Source: Corynebacterium minutissimum (GTDB lineage Bacteria > Actinomycetota > Actinomycetes > Mycobacteriales > Mycobacteriaceae). From it: 64,000 nucleotides of DNA. The notes beneath the pieces were generated by a model. The model had not been told where the DNA came from, did no database searches, and saw only the letters and a list, made by a program, of their open reading frames with translations. Below are positions 26,239 to 34,636 of the stretch, in pieces; position 1 is the first letter of the stretch, and each line of letters starts with the position of its first letter. Location of the stretch: assembly GCF_016889765.1 (NCBI RefSeq), contig NZ_CP069533.1, positions 310,001 through 374,000 of the forward strand. Reading direction: 5' to 3'. The position numbers were made by a program, and so were the translations under genes.

Positions 26239-27741
26239 CTAGTTCTGCTCAAGCTGCAGGGTCTTCTGGGTATACTCCCACATCTCGTTGTAGAGCTTCT
26301 TGTCCTTGGAGAGCTTGACGCCGTAGGACGGGATCATTTCCTGAATCTTGTCGCCCCACTGGATCATGTGCTCGCCGAAGCAGCGCTCGAGCAGCTCGAC
26401 CATCACGGCCGGCGTGATCGACGCGCCCGGGGAAGCACCGAGCAGACCGGCGATATTGCCCTCTGGGTTGTTGATAAGGGTAGTACCGAACTCGAGGGAG
26501 CCGAACTGCGGTGCACCGGCAGGCTTAATGACCTGAACGCGCTGGCCGGCAACGACGGTCTCCCAATCGTTCGGATCGGCATTCGGGACGTATTCCTTGA
26601 GGGTTTCGACGCGCTTGTCGAAGTCCTTGAGAACCTCCGACACGAGGTACTTTGTCAAACCGAACTCCTGGGCAGCAACACCCAGGTAGGAGGTCAGATT
26701 GTCAGGACGGATGGACTTGAACAGGTCCAGGTAAGAGCCCTTCTTGAGGAACTTCGGGGACCAGCCGCCATACGGGCCGAACAGAAGGCCCTTTTCACCG
26801 TCGATAACACGGGTGTCCAGGTGCGGCACGGACATCGGCGGAGCGCCGACAGCCGCCTTGCCGTATACCTTGGCGTTGTGCTGCTCCACCAATTCCGGGT
26901 TCTTGGAGCGCAGCCACAGACCAGACACCGGGAAACCAGCGAAGCCGGAGACCTCACGCACGCCTGCCTTGCGCAGAAGGTCCAGAGCGTAACCACCAGC
27001 GCCCACGAAGACGAACTTGGCGTGCACAGCCTCATAGTCACCGGTGTGCAGGTTCTTGGCCGTCACGCGCCACTTGGAGCCATCACGCTTGATGTCAACC
27101 ACCTCGTGGCCGTAGCGGATCTCAGTACCAGCGGCCTTCGCTGCGGTAAAGAACTGCTTAGCAAGTGCGCCAAAGTTGACGTCGGTACCAGCATCGGTCC
27201 ACGAAATAGCCACCTTCTGTGCATTGAAGTCACGGCCCTCAGACATGAGCGGAAGATTCTCCTGGAAGGTGGCATCATCGTCACTAAACTGCATGTTCGG
27301 GAACATGTGGTTGTCCTTGAGCGCATCGAAGCGGCGCTTGAGGTAATCCACCTGAATGGAACCCTGCGCAAAGGACACATGCGGAACCTGGTTGATGAAC
27401 GCACGTGGGTCCGTAAGAATGCCGTTGTTGAGCTGGTGAGACCAGAACTGGCGAGAAATCTGGAACTTCTCGTTAATGTTCATAGCCTTGGAAACGTCAA
27501 TGCGGCCGTTTTTCTCCGGGGTGTAATTCAACTCGCACAGTGCAGAGTGACCGGTACCGGCGTTGTTCCACGGGGAGGACGACTCAAGCGCGGGACCATC
27601 GAGGCGCTCAAAGACCATCTGGGTCCAGCTCGGCTCAAGTTCACGGAGCATGGCACCGAGGGTGGCGCTCATAATACCCGCACCGATGAGGGCAACCTCA
27701 ACCTCGTCTACTACTTGTGCTGTCTTCTTGTCGGAGGACAC
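26239..27741 (-). CDS. mqo: Malate:quinone oxidoreductase
   Basis: A 500-residue FAD-dependent peripheral membrane enzyme that oxidises malate to oxaloacetate and reduces menaquinone, the main malate-oxidising step of the corynebacterial citric acid cycle. The N-terminal VALIGAGIMSATLGAMLRE is the FAD-binding fold. Further on are SPWNNAGTGHSALCELNYTP and FGPYGGWSPKFLKKGSY, both typical of Mqo. The C-terminus has LGASPGASITPAVMVELLERCF. It stands alone and is flanked by a 299-base upstream region. Confidence 0.97.
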   Translation of the reverse strand: MSSDKKTAQVVDEVEVALIGAGIMSATLGAMLRELEPSWTQMVFERLDGPALESSSPWNNAGTGHSALCELNYTPEKNGRIDVSKAMNINEKFQISRQFWSHQLNNGILTDPRAFINQVPHVSFAQGSIQVDYLKRRFDALKDNHMFPNMQFSDDDATFQENLPLMSEGRDFNAQKVAISWTDAGTDVNFGALAKQFFTAAKAAGTEIRYGHEVVDIKRDGSKWRVTAKNLHTGDYEAVHAKFVFVGAGGYALDLLRKAGVREVSGFAGFPVSGLWLRSKNPELVEQHNAKVYGKAAVGAPPMSVPHLDTRVIDGEKGLLFGPYGGWSPKFLKKGSYLDLFKSIRPDNLTSYLGVAAQEFGLTKYLVSEVLKDFDKRVETLKEYVPNADPNDWETVVAGQRVQVIKPAGAPQFGSLEFGTTLINNPEGNIAGLLGASPGASITPAVMVELLERCFGEHMIQWGDKIQEMIPSYGVKLSKDKKLYNEMWEYTQKTLQLEQN

Positions 27742-28040
27742 TGTACTTAATACCTCTTTGAGTCGATATATTCGATGTGGTCAAGTGCCCTGAGCAGGAA
27801 CTACACAGGGCGGGATGAAAAAGCGCTCGACGATGCTAGAAACCAAGCTGGCACGCAGGTCCACACCTGGTAGACCCGTCAAGCATTACCTTCACCTTAC
27901 GCCCCTTGTGATGAAATAGGCATTCCTAAGGAAAGAAATGCCCGATTCGCTGCGAGTTACCCCTTTTGTGGTGCACGCCATACGCCTGTGCAGACCCAGC
28001 CCACAGCACCAAGGTAGTTTGACGCCCTATTATGTGGGCC
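27742..28040. other. 299-base divergent intergenic region (mqo / hydrolase promoters)
   Basis: No gene is seen. It must hold the promoters of mqo and of the hydrolase gene. A small inverted repeat GGCATT (27919-27924) and AATGCC (27937-27942) surrounds CCTAAGGAAAG and could be an operator. No known regulator consensus is matched with confidence. Confidence 0.5.
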
Positions 28041-29045
28041 ATGACTATTAATAATCGCGCATGGACCGACGACATACTTGGACCGGATTTCCAATCCACC
28101 CCACTTGAGCTCGGCGTTGACCCCGATGGTGAGGGGGACGTGCGCGCTACGCTGGTGCGCTACTGCCCCGGCGACGAGGAATCTGCCGCTCACGATGATC
28201 GCCCAGCCATCGTGTGGGTCCACGGCATGACGGATTATTTCTTTCACACCCACGTCGCCGAATACTTCTATGAGCTGGGCTATGCCTTTTATGCCGTGGA
28301 TCTGCGCAAGTGCGGACGCTCCCGGCAGGAAGGCCAAGCCTGGCATTACATTAGCGACCTCCGGTATTACGACGCCGACCTGAACGCAGCGCTCGATTCC
28401 CTCCCCAACCCCTCCGTGGTCATTTTGGGACACTCAACAGCAGGCACGATTGTTGCCTTGTGGCTCGACCGACTGCGCCGTACCGACTCCGCGCGGTTCG
28501 CGCGAATTGCGGGCGTTATTCTTAACAGCCCTTGGTTGGCCATGATGGGAATTTCGGATACTGCCTATGAAGCTGCCAAGCACGTGGTTTACGCTGGCGC
28601 GAGAATTGCTCCGCGATTAGCCATTCCCGGCGGCGACCTCACTGCGTATGGCGAATCGGTACATGCGAGCCACCATGGCGACTGGGATTATGACCTGGCG
28701 CTGAAGCCCCTAGGTGGGCACGAGAAATACCTCGGCTGGCTGGCAGCCGTCTTCCGCGGTTTCGACGCTATCCACTCCGGCCACGTCAACATTGGCGTGC
28801 CGCTGCTGACGATGACCTCTCACAGGTCGGAATTGGGCAAGGAGTATTCGGAATCGTCGAATACGGCAGACACGGTCGTCGATACGCGCCAGAGCCAGCG
28901 CTGGGCCAAGGAACTGAGTCCTCACTACTCCCTCCACGTGGTCCGCAATGGCCGTCACGACCTTTTCCTCTCCCAGCCCGAGCCGCTTGACGACGCCCTC
29001 TCCACCTCCGCCGAGTGGCTGCGCACTGTCGTGCCGGCTGAGTAG
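28041..29045 (+). CDS. Alpha/beta hydrolase (serine aminopeptidase S33 / lysophospholipase-like)
   Basis: A 334-residue cytosolic hydrolase. VWVHGMTDYFFHTHVAEYF is the oxyanion region. GHSTAGTIVALWLDRL carries the nucleophilic Ser. A late NGRHDLFLS supplies the His, with an Asp expected shortly before it. This matches the Hydrolase_4 group that includes monoacylglycerol lipases and lysophospholipases. The start MTINNRAW is preferred over an ATG three codons upstream. It reads toward mtr with a 24-base gap, so the two may be co-transcribed. Confidence 0.85.
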   Translation: MTINNRAWTDDILGPDFQSTPLELGVDPDGEGDVRATLVRYCPGDEESAAHDDRPAIVWVHGMTDYFFHTHVAEYFYELGYAFYAVDLRKCGRSRQEGQAWHYISDLRYYDADLNAALDSLPNPSVVILGHSTAGTIVALWLDRLRRTDSARFARIAGVILNSPWLAMMGISDTAYEAAKHVVYAGARIAPRLAIPGGDLTAYGESVHASHHGDWDYDLALKPLGGHEKYLGWLAAVFRGFDAIHSGHVNIGVPLLTMTSHRSELGKEYSESSNTADTVVDTRQSQRWAKELSPHYSLHVVRNGRHDLFLSQPEPLDDALSTSAEWLRTVVPAE

Positions 29046-29069
29046 TCAGCGGTTGCCTAGAATGGCGCC

Positions 29070-30440
29070 ATGACTTCCGCACAACACTTCGACCTCGTCA
29101 TCATCGGTACCGGATCGGGAAATTCCATCCCTTCTCCAGAGTTTGATGACAAGAGCATTGCCATCATCGAGAAGGGAACCTTCGGCGGTACCTGCCTCAA
29201 CGTCGGGTGCATTCCCACCAAAATGTACGTGTACGCCGCCGACGTGGCTCTCGCCGCACGTGAAAGCGAGCGCCTCGGGGTCAGCGCGCATGTGGACTCC
29301 GTGGATTGGGACGCTATTGTCTCCCGCGTCTTCCATAAACGCATCGACCAGATTGCCCAAGGCGGCGAGGCCTACCGCCGTGGCGAGGAGACGCCGAACA
29401 TTACGGTCTTTGACCAACACGCTCGGTTTATTGGCCCGAAGACGCTGCGCTGCGGTGAGGACACTATTACTGGCGATCAGATTGTCATTGCCACCGGATC
29501 ACGTCCAGTACTCCCCGAGCCATATGCCAGCGCCGATGCCCCTGTCCACACCAACGAAGACATTATGCGCCTGAAGAAGCAGCCGAAGAGCCTCATCGTC
29601 GTCGGCGGCGGGTATATCGCCATGGAGTTTGCCCACGTCTTTGATGGCTTGGGCACCAAGGTCACCGTGGTCAATCGTTCTGAGAAGCTCCTACGCTTCC
29701 TCGATGAGGATCTGAGCACGCGTTTCAATGACATCGCCCGTAAGCGTTTCGACGTCCACATCGGCACCGGCACCGCTCTCGAATCCACAGACACCGGCGT
29801 GCGCCTCACGCTTGATGACGGCACCGTTTTAGAGGCAGAGGCAATTCTCGTCGCCACCGGACGACAGCCCAATGGCGACCAAATGGATCTGGCCGAAGGC
29901 GGCATCGACATGCATGAGGATGGGCGCATCAAGGTCGATGACTTCGGACGCACCACGTGCGAGGGCGTGTGGGCGTTGGGTGATGTTTCCTCGCCCTACA
30001 TGCTCAAGCATGTGGCTAACGCTGAACAGCGCGCAGTGCAGCACAATCTCCTCCATCCGGAAGACTTACGGCCCATGCCGCACGAGCACGTTCCCTCCGC
30101 TATCTTTACCCATCCTCAGATAGCCACTGTCGGCCTTACTGAGGCCCAGGCGCGCGACACGGGCTTTGACATCGCCGTCAAGGTTCAGAACTTCGGAGAT
30201 GTCGCTTATGGCTGGGCCATGGAGGATTCCACGGGCGTGTGCAAGCTCGTGGCTGACCGGGCAACCGGAAAGCTTCTCGGAGCGCACCTCATGGGACCCC
30301 AGGCTTCCACGCTGATCCAGCAACTCATCACCGCAATGGCCTACGACATCGATCTGCGCGACTTTGCACGTTCGCAATATTGGATCCATCCGGCTCTACC
30401 AGAAGTCGTGGAAAATGCTGTATTAGGTCTGGAATGGTAA
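29070..30440 (+). CDS. mtr: Mycothione reductase
   Basis: A 456-residue FAD- and NADPH-dependent disulfide reductase that restores mycothiol from mycothione. The redox pair Cys42/Cys47 lies in GGTCLNVGCIPTK. The NADPH site is VVVGGGYIAMEFAHVFDGLG. The C-terminal catalytic His440/Glu445 lie in HPALPEVVE. The active-site region lacks the features of lipoamide dehydrogenase and fits Mtr, and mycothiol is confined to actinobacteria. The neighbourhood of mqo and the secreted paralogues is shared with other corynebacteria. Confidence 0.94.
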   Translation: MTSAQHFDLVIIGTGSGNSIPSPEFDDKSIAIIEKGTFGGTCLNVGCIPTKMYVYAADVALAARESERLGVSAHVDSVDWDAIVSRVFHKRIDQIAQGGEAYRRGEETPNITVFDQHARFIGPKTLRCGEDTITGDQIVIATGSRPVLPEPYASADAPVHTNEDIMRLKKQPKSLIVVGGGYIAMEFAHVFDGLGTKVTVVNRSEKLLRFLDEDLSTRFNDIARKRFDVHIGTGTALESTDTGVRLTLDDGTVLEAEAILVATGRQPNGDQMDLAEGGIDMHEDGRIKVDDFGRTTCEGVWALGDVSSPYMLKHVANAEQRAVQHNLLHPEDLRPMPHEHVPSAIFTHPQIATVGLTEAQARDTGFDIAVKVQNFGDVAYGWAMEDSTGVCKLVADRATGKLLGAHLMGPQASTLIQQLITAMAYDIDLRDFARSQYWIHPALPEVVENAVLGLEW

Positions 30441-30777
30441 TTAGATTCAGGAATGTGATGCATTTCACTTTAGACTCAATGCCATCCAGCCTAATCAGCT
30501 AAACCGCACCGTAAGGCACTCTTTACACAGACAACATCTCACAGCTCGCATCCAGTTACCTACTTATTTTGGGGGTAGACGGCCCGCCAAAAAGAAGGAA
30601 TATCACAACTGACGTGCATTTTGGGTGGCCGTTGGCTACGTTTTATACAGACACCGGAACGAGTCGATGCTCTCACCGGCTCAGTGTGTTTTGGGGATAC
30701 CAAACTCATCCCTATCCCAGTGAATCGAGGCCCCTCCGTTTGGATGCCTTGCACGTACGACATTAAGGACATTTGAT
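30441..30777. other. 337-base regulatory region before the secreted paralogues
   Basis: It begins with a GlxR-like site (30454-30469). Further on the motif TTTTGGG(G/T) occurs three times, at 30567, 30619 and 30689. A 65-codon frame (30569-30766) has no recognisable content. TAAGGACATTTGAT before the ATG at 30778 is a plausible ribosome binding region. A long 5' leader is likely. Confidence 0.6.
30454..30469. promoter_or_regulatory. GlxR (CRP/FNR-type) binding site
   Basis: TGTGATGCATTTCACT matches the corynebacterial GlxR consensus TGTGA-N6-TCACA at every defined position except the last (T for A). It lies 309 bases before the first secreted gene and 13 bases after mtr. GlxR is the global cAMP-responsive regulator of Corynebacterium. 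Activation of the downstream genes is an inference. Confidence 0.65.
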
Positions 30778-31194
30778 ATGCGTATCCGCAATGCAGCCCT
30801 CGCCGGCGCTACCGCTCTCGCAGTTGCCTTTGGCGGCTCCACCGTTGCCACCGCAGCCACCTTCGATGGTTCCAACACCACCGAAGCCATCGACGACGCT
30901 AAGGGCGGTCAGCCTTACGACAAGCCGGAGGGCTCCCTGTCCTCTGAGGTCGGTGGCTGGTTCAACAAGTCTGAGGACGACAACATCGGCACCCCGGCTA
31001 ACGGCCGTGCCCTCTTCGGCTCCTCCAAGTCCGAGTACGGTAACTCCGACGAGTCCCGTCCGCTCGAGACCTTCGAGGGCCAGCCGACTTGGGCTAAGAC
31101 CGCTTACGGTGTTGGCCTCTCCGGCGCCATCGCATCCGTTATCGGCCTCATCGGTATCGTTTACAACTTCTTCGTTCACGGCCCGTCCTTCTAA
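30778..31194 (+). CDS. Small secreted acidic protein with C-terminal hydrophobic segment (paralogue A)
   Basis: A 138-residue protein. A signal peptide (MRIRNAALAGATALAVAFGG to about residue 26, cleaved after a TATAA-like Ala-rich site) leads to an acidic, Gly/Ser/Asp-rich middle. Residues about 105-132 (AYGVGLSGAIASVIGLIGIV) form a hydrophobic helix, and the chain ends YNFFVHGPSF. Codon use is strongly biased to C-ending codons, as in highly expressed genes. The next gene encodes a paralogue with the same layout. No catalytic motif is visible. A cell-envelope or mycomembrane role is possible but not shown. Confidence 0.82.
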   Translation: MRIRNAALAGATALAVAFGGSTVATAATFDGSNTTEAIDDAKGGQPYDKPEGSLSSEVGGWFNKSEDDNIGTPANGRALFGSSKSEYGNSDESRPLETFEGQPTWAKTAYGVGLSGAIASVIGLIGIVYNFFVHGPSF

Positions 31195-31235
31195 GACGTC
31201 CGACTCACTCACACTTTCCGAAAGGCTTAAACTTC

Positions 31236-31637
31236 ATGCGTAACTTCCGCACTGCCGCCGTTGCTGCTGCAACCGCCGCTTCCGTTGCTTTCGCTGGCAC
31301 CTCCGTTGCTTTCGCAGCAGAGACCGAGAAGGACACCTCCCTGTCCTCCGTCCTGTCCTCCGCTAACGACAAGGTTAAGGAAGACGACAGCGATGCGACC
31401 CTGTCCTCCAAGTGGGGCGACGCTACCGACGCTGACACCGACGTTACTGGTGCCGACCTGTTCGGTGAGAACGTTGCTGACGACACCACCAACCCGGACT
31501 GGGCTATCGCTGCTCGCGAGGGTCTGTACGCTTCCATTGGCACCGCAGTTGCTGGCGCCCTGATCGCTGCCTACAACTTCGCTGTGTACAACAACATCGT
31601 TCCGGCACACGTTCTGGATCCGTTCTTCCGCCGCTAA
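31236..31637 (+). CDS. Small secreted acidic protein with C-terminal hydrophobic segment (paralogue B)
   Basis: A 133-residue protein, a tandem paralogue of the preceding gene. It has a signal peptide (MRNFRTAAVAAATAASVAFA, ending AFAAE near residue 28), an acidic Ser/Asp/Thr-rich middle, and a C-terminal hydrophobic segment ASIGTAVAGALIAAYNFAVY followed by NNIVPAHVLDPFFRR. Both share the order Trp-Ala, Tyr, hydrophobic helix, YNF. The gap to the first gene is 41 bases with CCGAAAGGCTT as a possible ribosome site. A strong terminator follows, so A and B form an operon. The function is unknown. Confidence 0.82.
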   Translation: MRNFRTAAVAAATAASVAFAGTSVAFAAETEKDTSLSSVLSSANDKVKEDDSDATLSSKWGDATDADTDVTGADLFGENVADDTTNPDWAIAAREGLYASIGTAVAGALIAAYNFAVYNNIVPAHVLDPFFRR

Positions 31638-31656
31638 TTCTTTAGCGCCGTAAATT

Positions 31657-31689
31657 GCGCCCCACTCCTTTTCGGAGCGGGGCGCTTTT
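31657..31689 (+). terminator. Rho-independent terminator after the secreted pair
   Basis: GCGCCCC with CTCC faces GGAG with GGGGCGC around TTTT, followed by TTTT (31686-31689). It lies 19 bases after the stop of the second secreted gene. It is strong and clear. Confidence 0.9.
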
Positions 31690-31711
31690 GCTCTTTAAGG
31701 CCCACAGAGCT

Positions 31712-31777
31712 AGGGCCCTAACTGACGCAGATCTTGCACCCGCCGAGATCTGGCGGATCTGCGTCGGTTAGGGCCCT
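31712..31777. repeat. Near-perfect 22-bp inverted repeat element
   Basis: The left arm is AGGGCCCTAAC (31712-31722), T, GACGCAGATC (31724-31733). The right arm is GATCTGCGTC (31756-31765), G, GTTAGGGCCCT (31767-31777). Only the T/G position is unpaired in DNA, and it would be a wobble pair in RNA. The loop has its own small stem CCGCC/GGCGG around GAGATCT. It lies between the terminator and map, so it is not needed for termination. It resembles the element at 1505-1563. Confidence 0.9.
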
Positions 31778-31809
31778 TGGGCTACTTAGTTGGTGTGGTG
31801 TGCGACCAA

Positions 31810-32682
31810 CTAGTCAAGCTCACCCGGCAGGGTGAGGATCTCGTTGCCGTCCTCAGTGATGACGATGGTGTGCTCGAACTGTGCCGTGAACTTGCCATCG
31901 GTGTTTTGTACGGTCCAGCCGTTATCCCAGATTTCATAGTCAAGGGAGCCAAGGTTAATCATCGGCTCAATGGTCAAGGTCATGCCCGGCTCCAGGATGT
32001 CGCGGTAGGTCATGGAGTCGTAGTGCAGGACGACGAGTCCATTGTGGAAGGTTGGGCCCACACCGTGGCCAGTAAAGTCCGTCACCACGTTGTAGCCAAA
32101 GCGCTTGGCATAAGACTCGATGACGCGGCCAATAACATTAATCTCACGGCCAGCCTTCGCCACCTTGATGCCGCGCATCATGGCTTCCTTGGTACGCTCC
32201 ACCAGCAGCTTGTGCTCCTCAGAAACGTTGCCGGCCAAGAAGGTGGCGTTCGTATCACCATGGACACCGTTCTTGTAAGCGGTGACGTCAATATTGACAA
32301 TGTCGCCGTCCTCAATCACCGTCGTATCCGGGATACCGTGGCAGACAATCTCGTTGAGGGACACACAGCACGACTTCGGGAAACCCAGGTAGCCCAGCGT
32401 GGAGGGGTAAGCACCGTGGTCACACATGTACTCGTGAGCCACGCGGTCCACCTCATCCGTAGTAACACCAGGTGCTACGGCCTTGCCAGCTTCTTGGAGG
32501 GCGTTGGCAGCAATGCGAGATGCCTCGCGCATTGCTTCGATGACCTCCGGGGTCTGAATGAAGGGCTCGCCTTGAGCCTCCTGTACGGTGTCCTTCCACA
32601 CGTACTCAGGACGCTCAATGTCCTTCGGAACTGTACGGATAGGAGTGTCTTTTTCTTGCTTCAGCTTCGCGCGCGTAGTCAT
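31810..32682 (-). CDS. map: Type I methionine aminopeptidase
   Basis: A 290-residue dinuclear metalloprotease that removes the initiator Met. The metal ligands are recognisable in DIVNIDVTAYKNGVHGDTNA, the GHGVGPTFH His block, the GMTLTIEPM Glu and the late FEHTIVITEDG Glu. The N-terminal extension of about 40 residues before the catalytic domain, with the WKDTVQEAQGEPFIQTPE region, is common in actinobacteria. The start MTTRAKLKQEK is preferred; an ATG 36 bases upstream (MSLESRG) lies close to the PBP end. Confidence 0.96.
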   Translation of the reverse strand: MTTRAKLKQEKDTPIRTVPKDIERPEYVWKDTVQEAQGEPFIQTPEVIEAMREASRIAANALQEAGKAVAPGVTTDEVDRVAHEYMCDHGAYPSTLGYLGFPKSCCVSLNEIVCHGIPDTTVIEDGDIVNIDVTAYKNGVHGDTNATFLAGNVSEEHKLLVERTKEAMMRGIKVAKAGREINVIGRVIESYAKRFGYNVVTDFTGHGVGPTFHNGLVVLHYDSMTYRDILEPGMTLTIEPMINLGSLDYEIWDNGWTVQNTDGKFTAQFEHTIVITEDGNEILTLPGELD

Positions 32683-32714
32683 GACTACCCATGGTAGCCC
32701 TCTGGACTCAAGGC

Positions 32715-34577
32715 TCACAAAGGCGGCTGCTGTTCCCCGGCCACGGGTACGTCGCCGTGGCCTTCAGCGCGATACTCATCAAGACGCTGGAGGAAATTAT
32801 CCGTGATGTTGACCGAGATTGTCGAACCTCCGCCCAGCACAACGAGCGTGGCGAACGCGATGTCATCATCACGATATCCGGTAAACCATGCATGCGATCC
32901 TTCGTTGATTTCCGCCTCACCGGTCTTGCCGTAGATAGTGCCCCCGGCTTGCATACCCGCAGCTGTACCGCCCACGACCACTTGGCGCATCATGTCGCGT
33001 ACTTGGTTAATCGTTTCTGGATTGGGCGGTTCGACCTGTTCAGAGGCCTTTGTCTTGTGAGACTCAATAAGTGTTGGTGTGGGCGTCTTGCCCGCCGCGA
33101 CGGTAGAGGACACGAGCGCCATGCCAAAAGGAGAAGCAAGGTCAAGGCCCTGGCCATAACCCGCCTCGGTACGGTCTAGAGGCGTCTCCCCTTCCGGAAT
33201 GGAACCCGTCATTGTTGACAGGCCAGGAATCTCATAGTCGATGCCCAGACCATACTGCTTGCCAACCTTCTGCAGCTCGCCCTCATCCATATTCGTTGAG
33301 ATTTCGGCGAAGGTAGTGTTGCACGATTGAGCAAAGGCTTGGCGCAGCGGCACCGACCCCAGCGAGAAACCGTTGTAGTTCGTCACAACGCGCCCGTACA
33401 GGTCCATGGTTCCGGGACACGGCACGATGGAGTCGGGGTTGAGGCCGTGCTTATCGACGCCCGCCGCGGCCGTAATGATCTTAAACACCGAGCCTGGGGG
33501 GAACTGGCCCTGCAGGGCAATATCGCCCTTCTTGTCGGCTTCAGGTGTCTGGGCCACAGCGAGAATCTCGCCGGTCGAGGGACGCATGGCCACAATCATC
33601 GCTTCATACTCGGAGCGTAGGTTTACTGCTTCCTGGGCCGCGCGCTGCACGTCATAGTCCAGCGATACCTTGATAGACGGGGCAGCTTCGGGTTCGTGAT
33701 ACTCGACATCAGACAGCGCTGCGCCATGTTCATTGACCACGGAAACGGACCACCCGTTGGTGCCATTGACCTCCTCGGAGACCAAGGAACGGACACGGGA
33801 GAGAATGTCTGGTGCGAGACCAGTATCGCGGGTTATGAGTGCCGGCTCTTCATTGAAGCGAATGCCCTTTTGGTTCTCCAACGCCGAACGCACGCGGTCT
33901 ACTTGGGCATCAGTGAGCATGGCAACGGAGTAGGAACCGTCGACCCCTTCCAGCTTTTTGCTGAGCTCACCTGCATCGATTTCGGGAATCGAATCATCAT
34001 CACGGTGGGCTTGGCTCAAAGCACTCGAGATCTTGGCCGCGACTGGGCGCACATCACCCGCCGCATCAGTGTCGACAACCAAGCGGTACTGCAGTCCCGG
34101 AGACATGAGTTCCACACCGTCGGAGGAGACCACGCCTGCCCGCTTCGGGGCAATAGAGCGCAGCTCAAGGTGCTGGTGAGCACCCAAATCGGGATGCACA
34201 ATGCTGGGCTGCCAGCGCACCGTCCATTCTTTATCCTTGCGGGTCAAGGCCATGGACGTGTCATAGCGCAAAGTACGGTCACGCGGCAGGGTCCATGTCA
34301 CGGAATAATGAGCGGTGGCGCGGGCGTCCTCTTGTTCCACGCCAGTCAGCTCCACGTCGAGCCCCTCTGCTTGGAGGCCAGCGAAGGTGGCATCGAGGGT
34401 TGAGGTGGCGGTCGAGGGATCGTCGATAAGCGCGACGAGTTCCTCGTTGTTGCGGGTCTCCATGTCCTCGAGGAACTGCTCGGCCACAGGCTCCGCCGAG
34501 ACCGGCTTCGGGGTGCAGGCAACCACTGAGGACGCCGCGATACTTGCTGCGCCCAGCAGCGCCACCAACCTCTTCAT
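32715..34577 (-). CDS. Lipoprotein class B penicillin-binding protein (transpeptidase)
   Basis: A 620-residue transpeptidase for cell-wall cross-linking. The N-terminus is a lipoprotein signal ending in SVVAC. An NTF2-like MecA_N domain and a dimerisation domain precede the penicillin-binding fold. The catalytic SxxK is GSVFKI near residue 363, SxN is QSCNTT near 418, and KTG is YGKTGEAE near 550. No transglycosylase domain is present. It sits directly upstream of map on the same strand, 32 bases apart. Resistance properties cannot be read from this. Confidence 0.93.
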   Translation of the reverse strand: MKRLVALLGAASIAASSVVACTPKPVSAEPVAEQFLEDMETRNNEELVALIDDPSTATSTLDATFAGLQAEGLDVELTGVEQEDARATAHYSVTWTLPRDRTLRYDTSMALTRKDKEWTVRWQPSIVHPDLGAHQHLELRSIAPKRAGVVSSDGVELMSPGLQYRLVVDTDAAGDVRPVAAKISSALSQAHRDDDSIPEIDAGELSKKLEGVDGSYSVAMLTDAQVDRVRSALENQKGIRFNEEPALITRDTGLAPDILSRVRSLVSEEVNGTNGWSVSVVNEHGAALSDVEYHEPEAAPSIKVSLDYDVQRAAQEAVNLRSEYEAMIVAMRPSTGEILAVAQTPEADKKGDIALQGQFPPGSVFKIITAAAGVDKHGLNPDSIVPCPGTMDLYGRVVTNYNGFSLGSVPLRQAFAQSCNTTFAEISTNMDEGELQKVGKQYGLGIDYEIPGLSTMTGSIPEGETPLDRTEAGYGQGLDLASPFGMALVSSTVAAGKTPTPTLIESHKTKASEQVEPPNPETINQVRDMMRQVVVGGTAAGMQAGGTIYGKTGEAEINEGSHAWFTGYRDDDIAFATLVVLGGGSTISVNITDNFLQRLDEYRAEGHGDVPVAGEQQPPL

Positions 34578-34636
34578 GTTTGGGCAGCGTAGCAGGTGGA
34601 GGCGACACTACGGTCGCCCCACACCGCGAAAGGTGC

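Noticed and set aside
26368..27750. A 460-residue open frame antisense to mqo
   Set aside because: It mirrors the mqo coding region and has no family match.
30569..30766. A 65-codon frame in the leader of the secreted pair
   Set aside because: No domain and a weak start context; the region is better explained as a regulatory leader.
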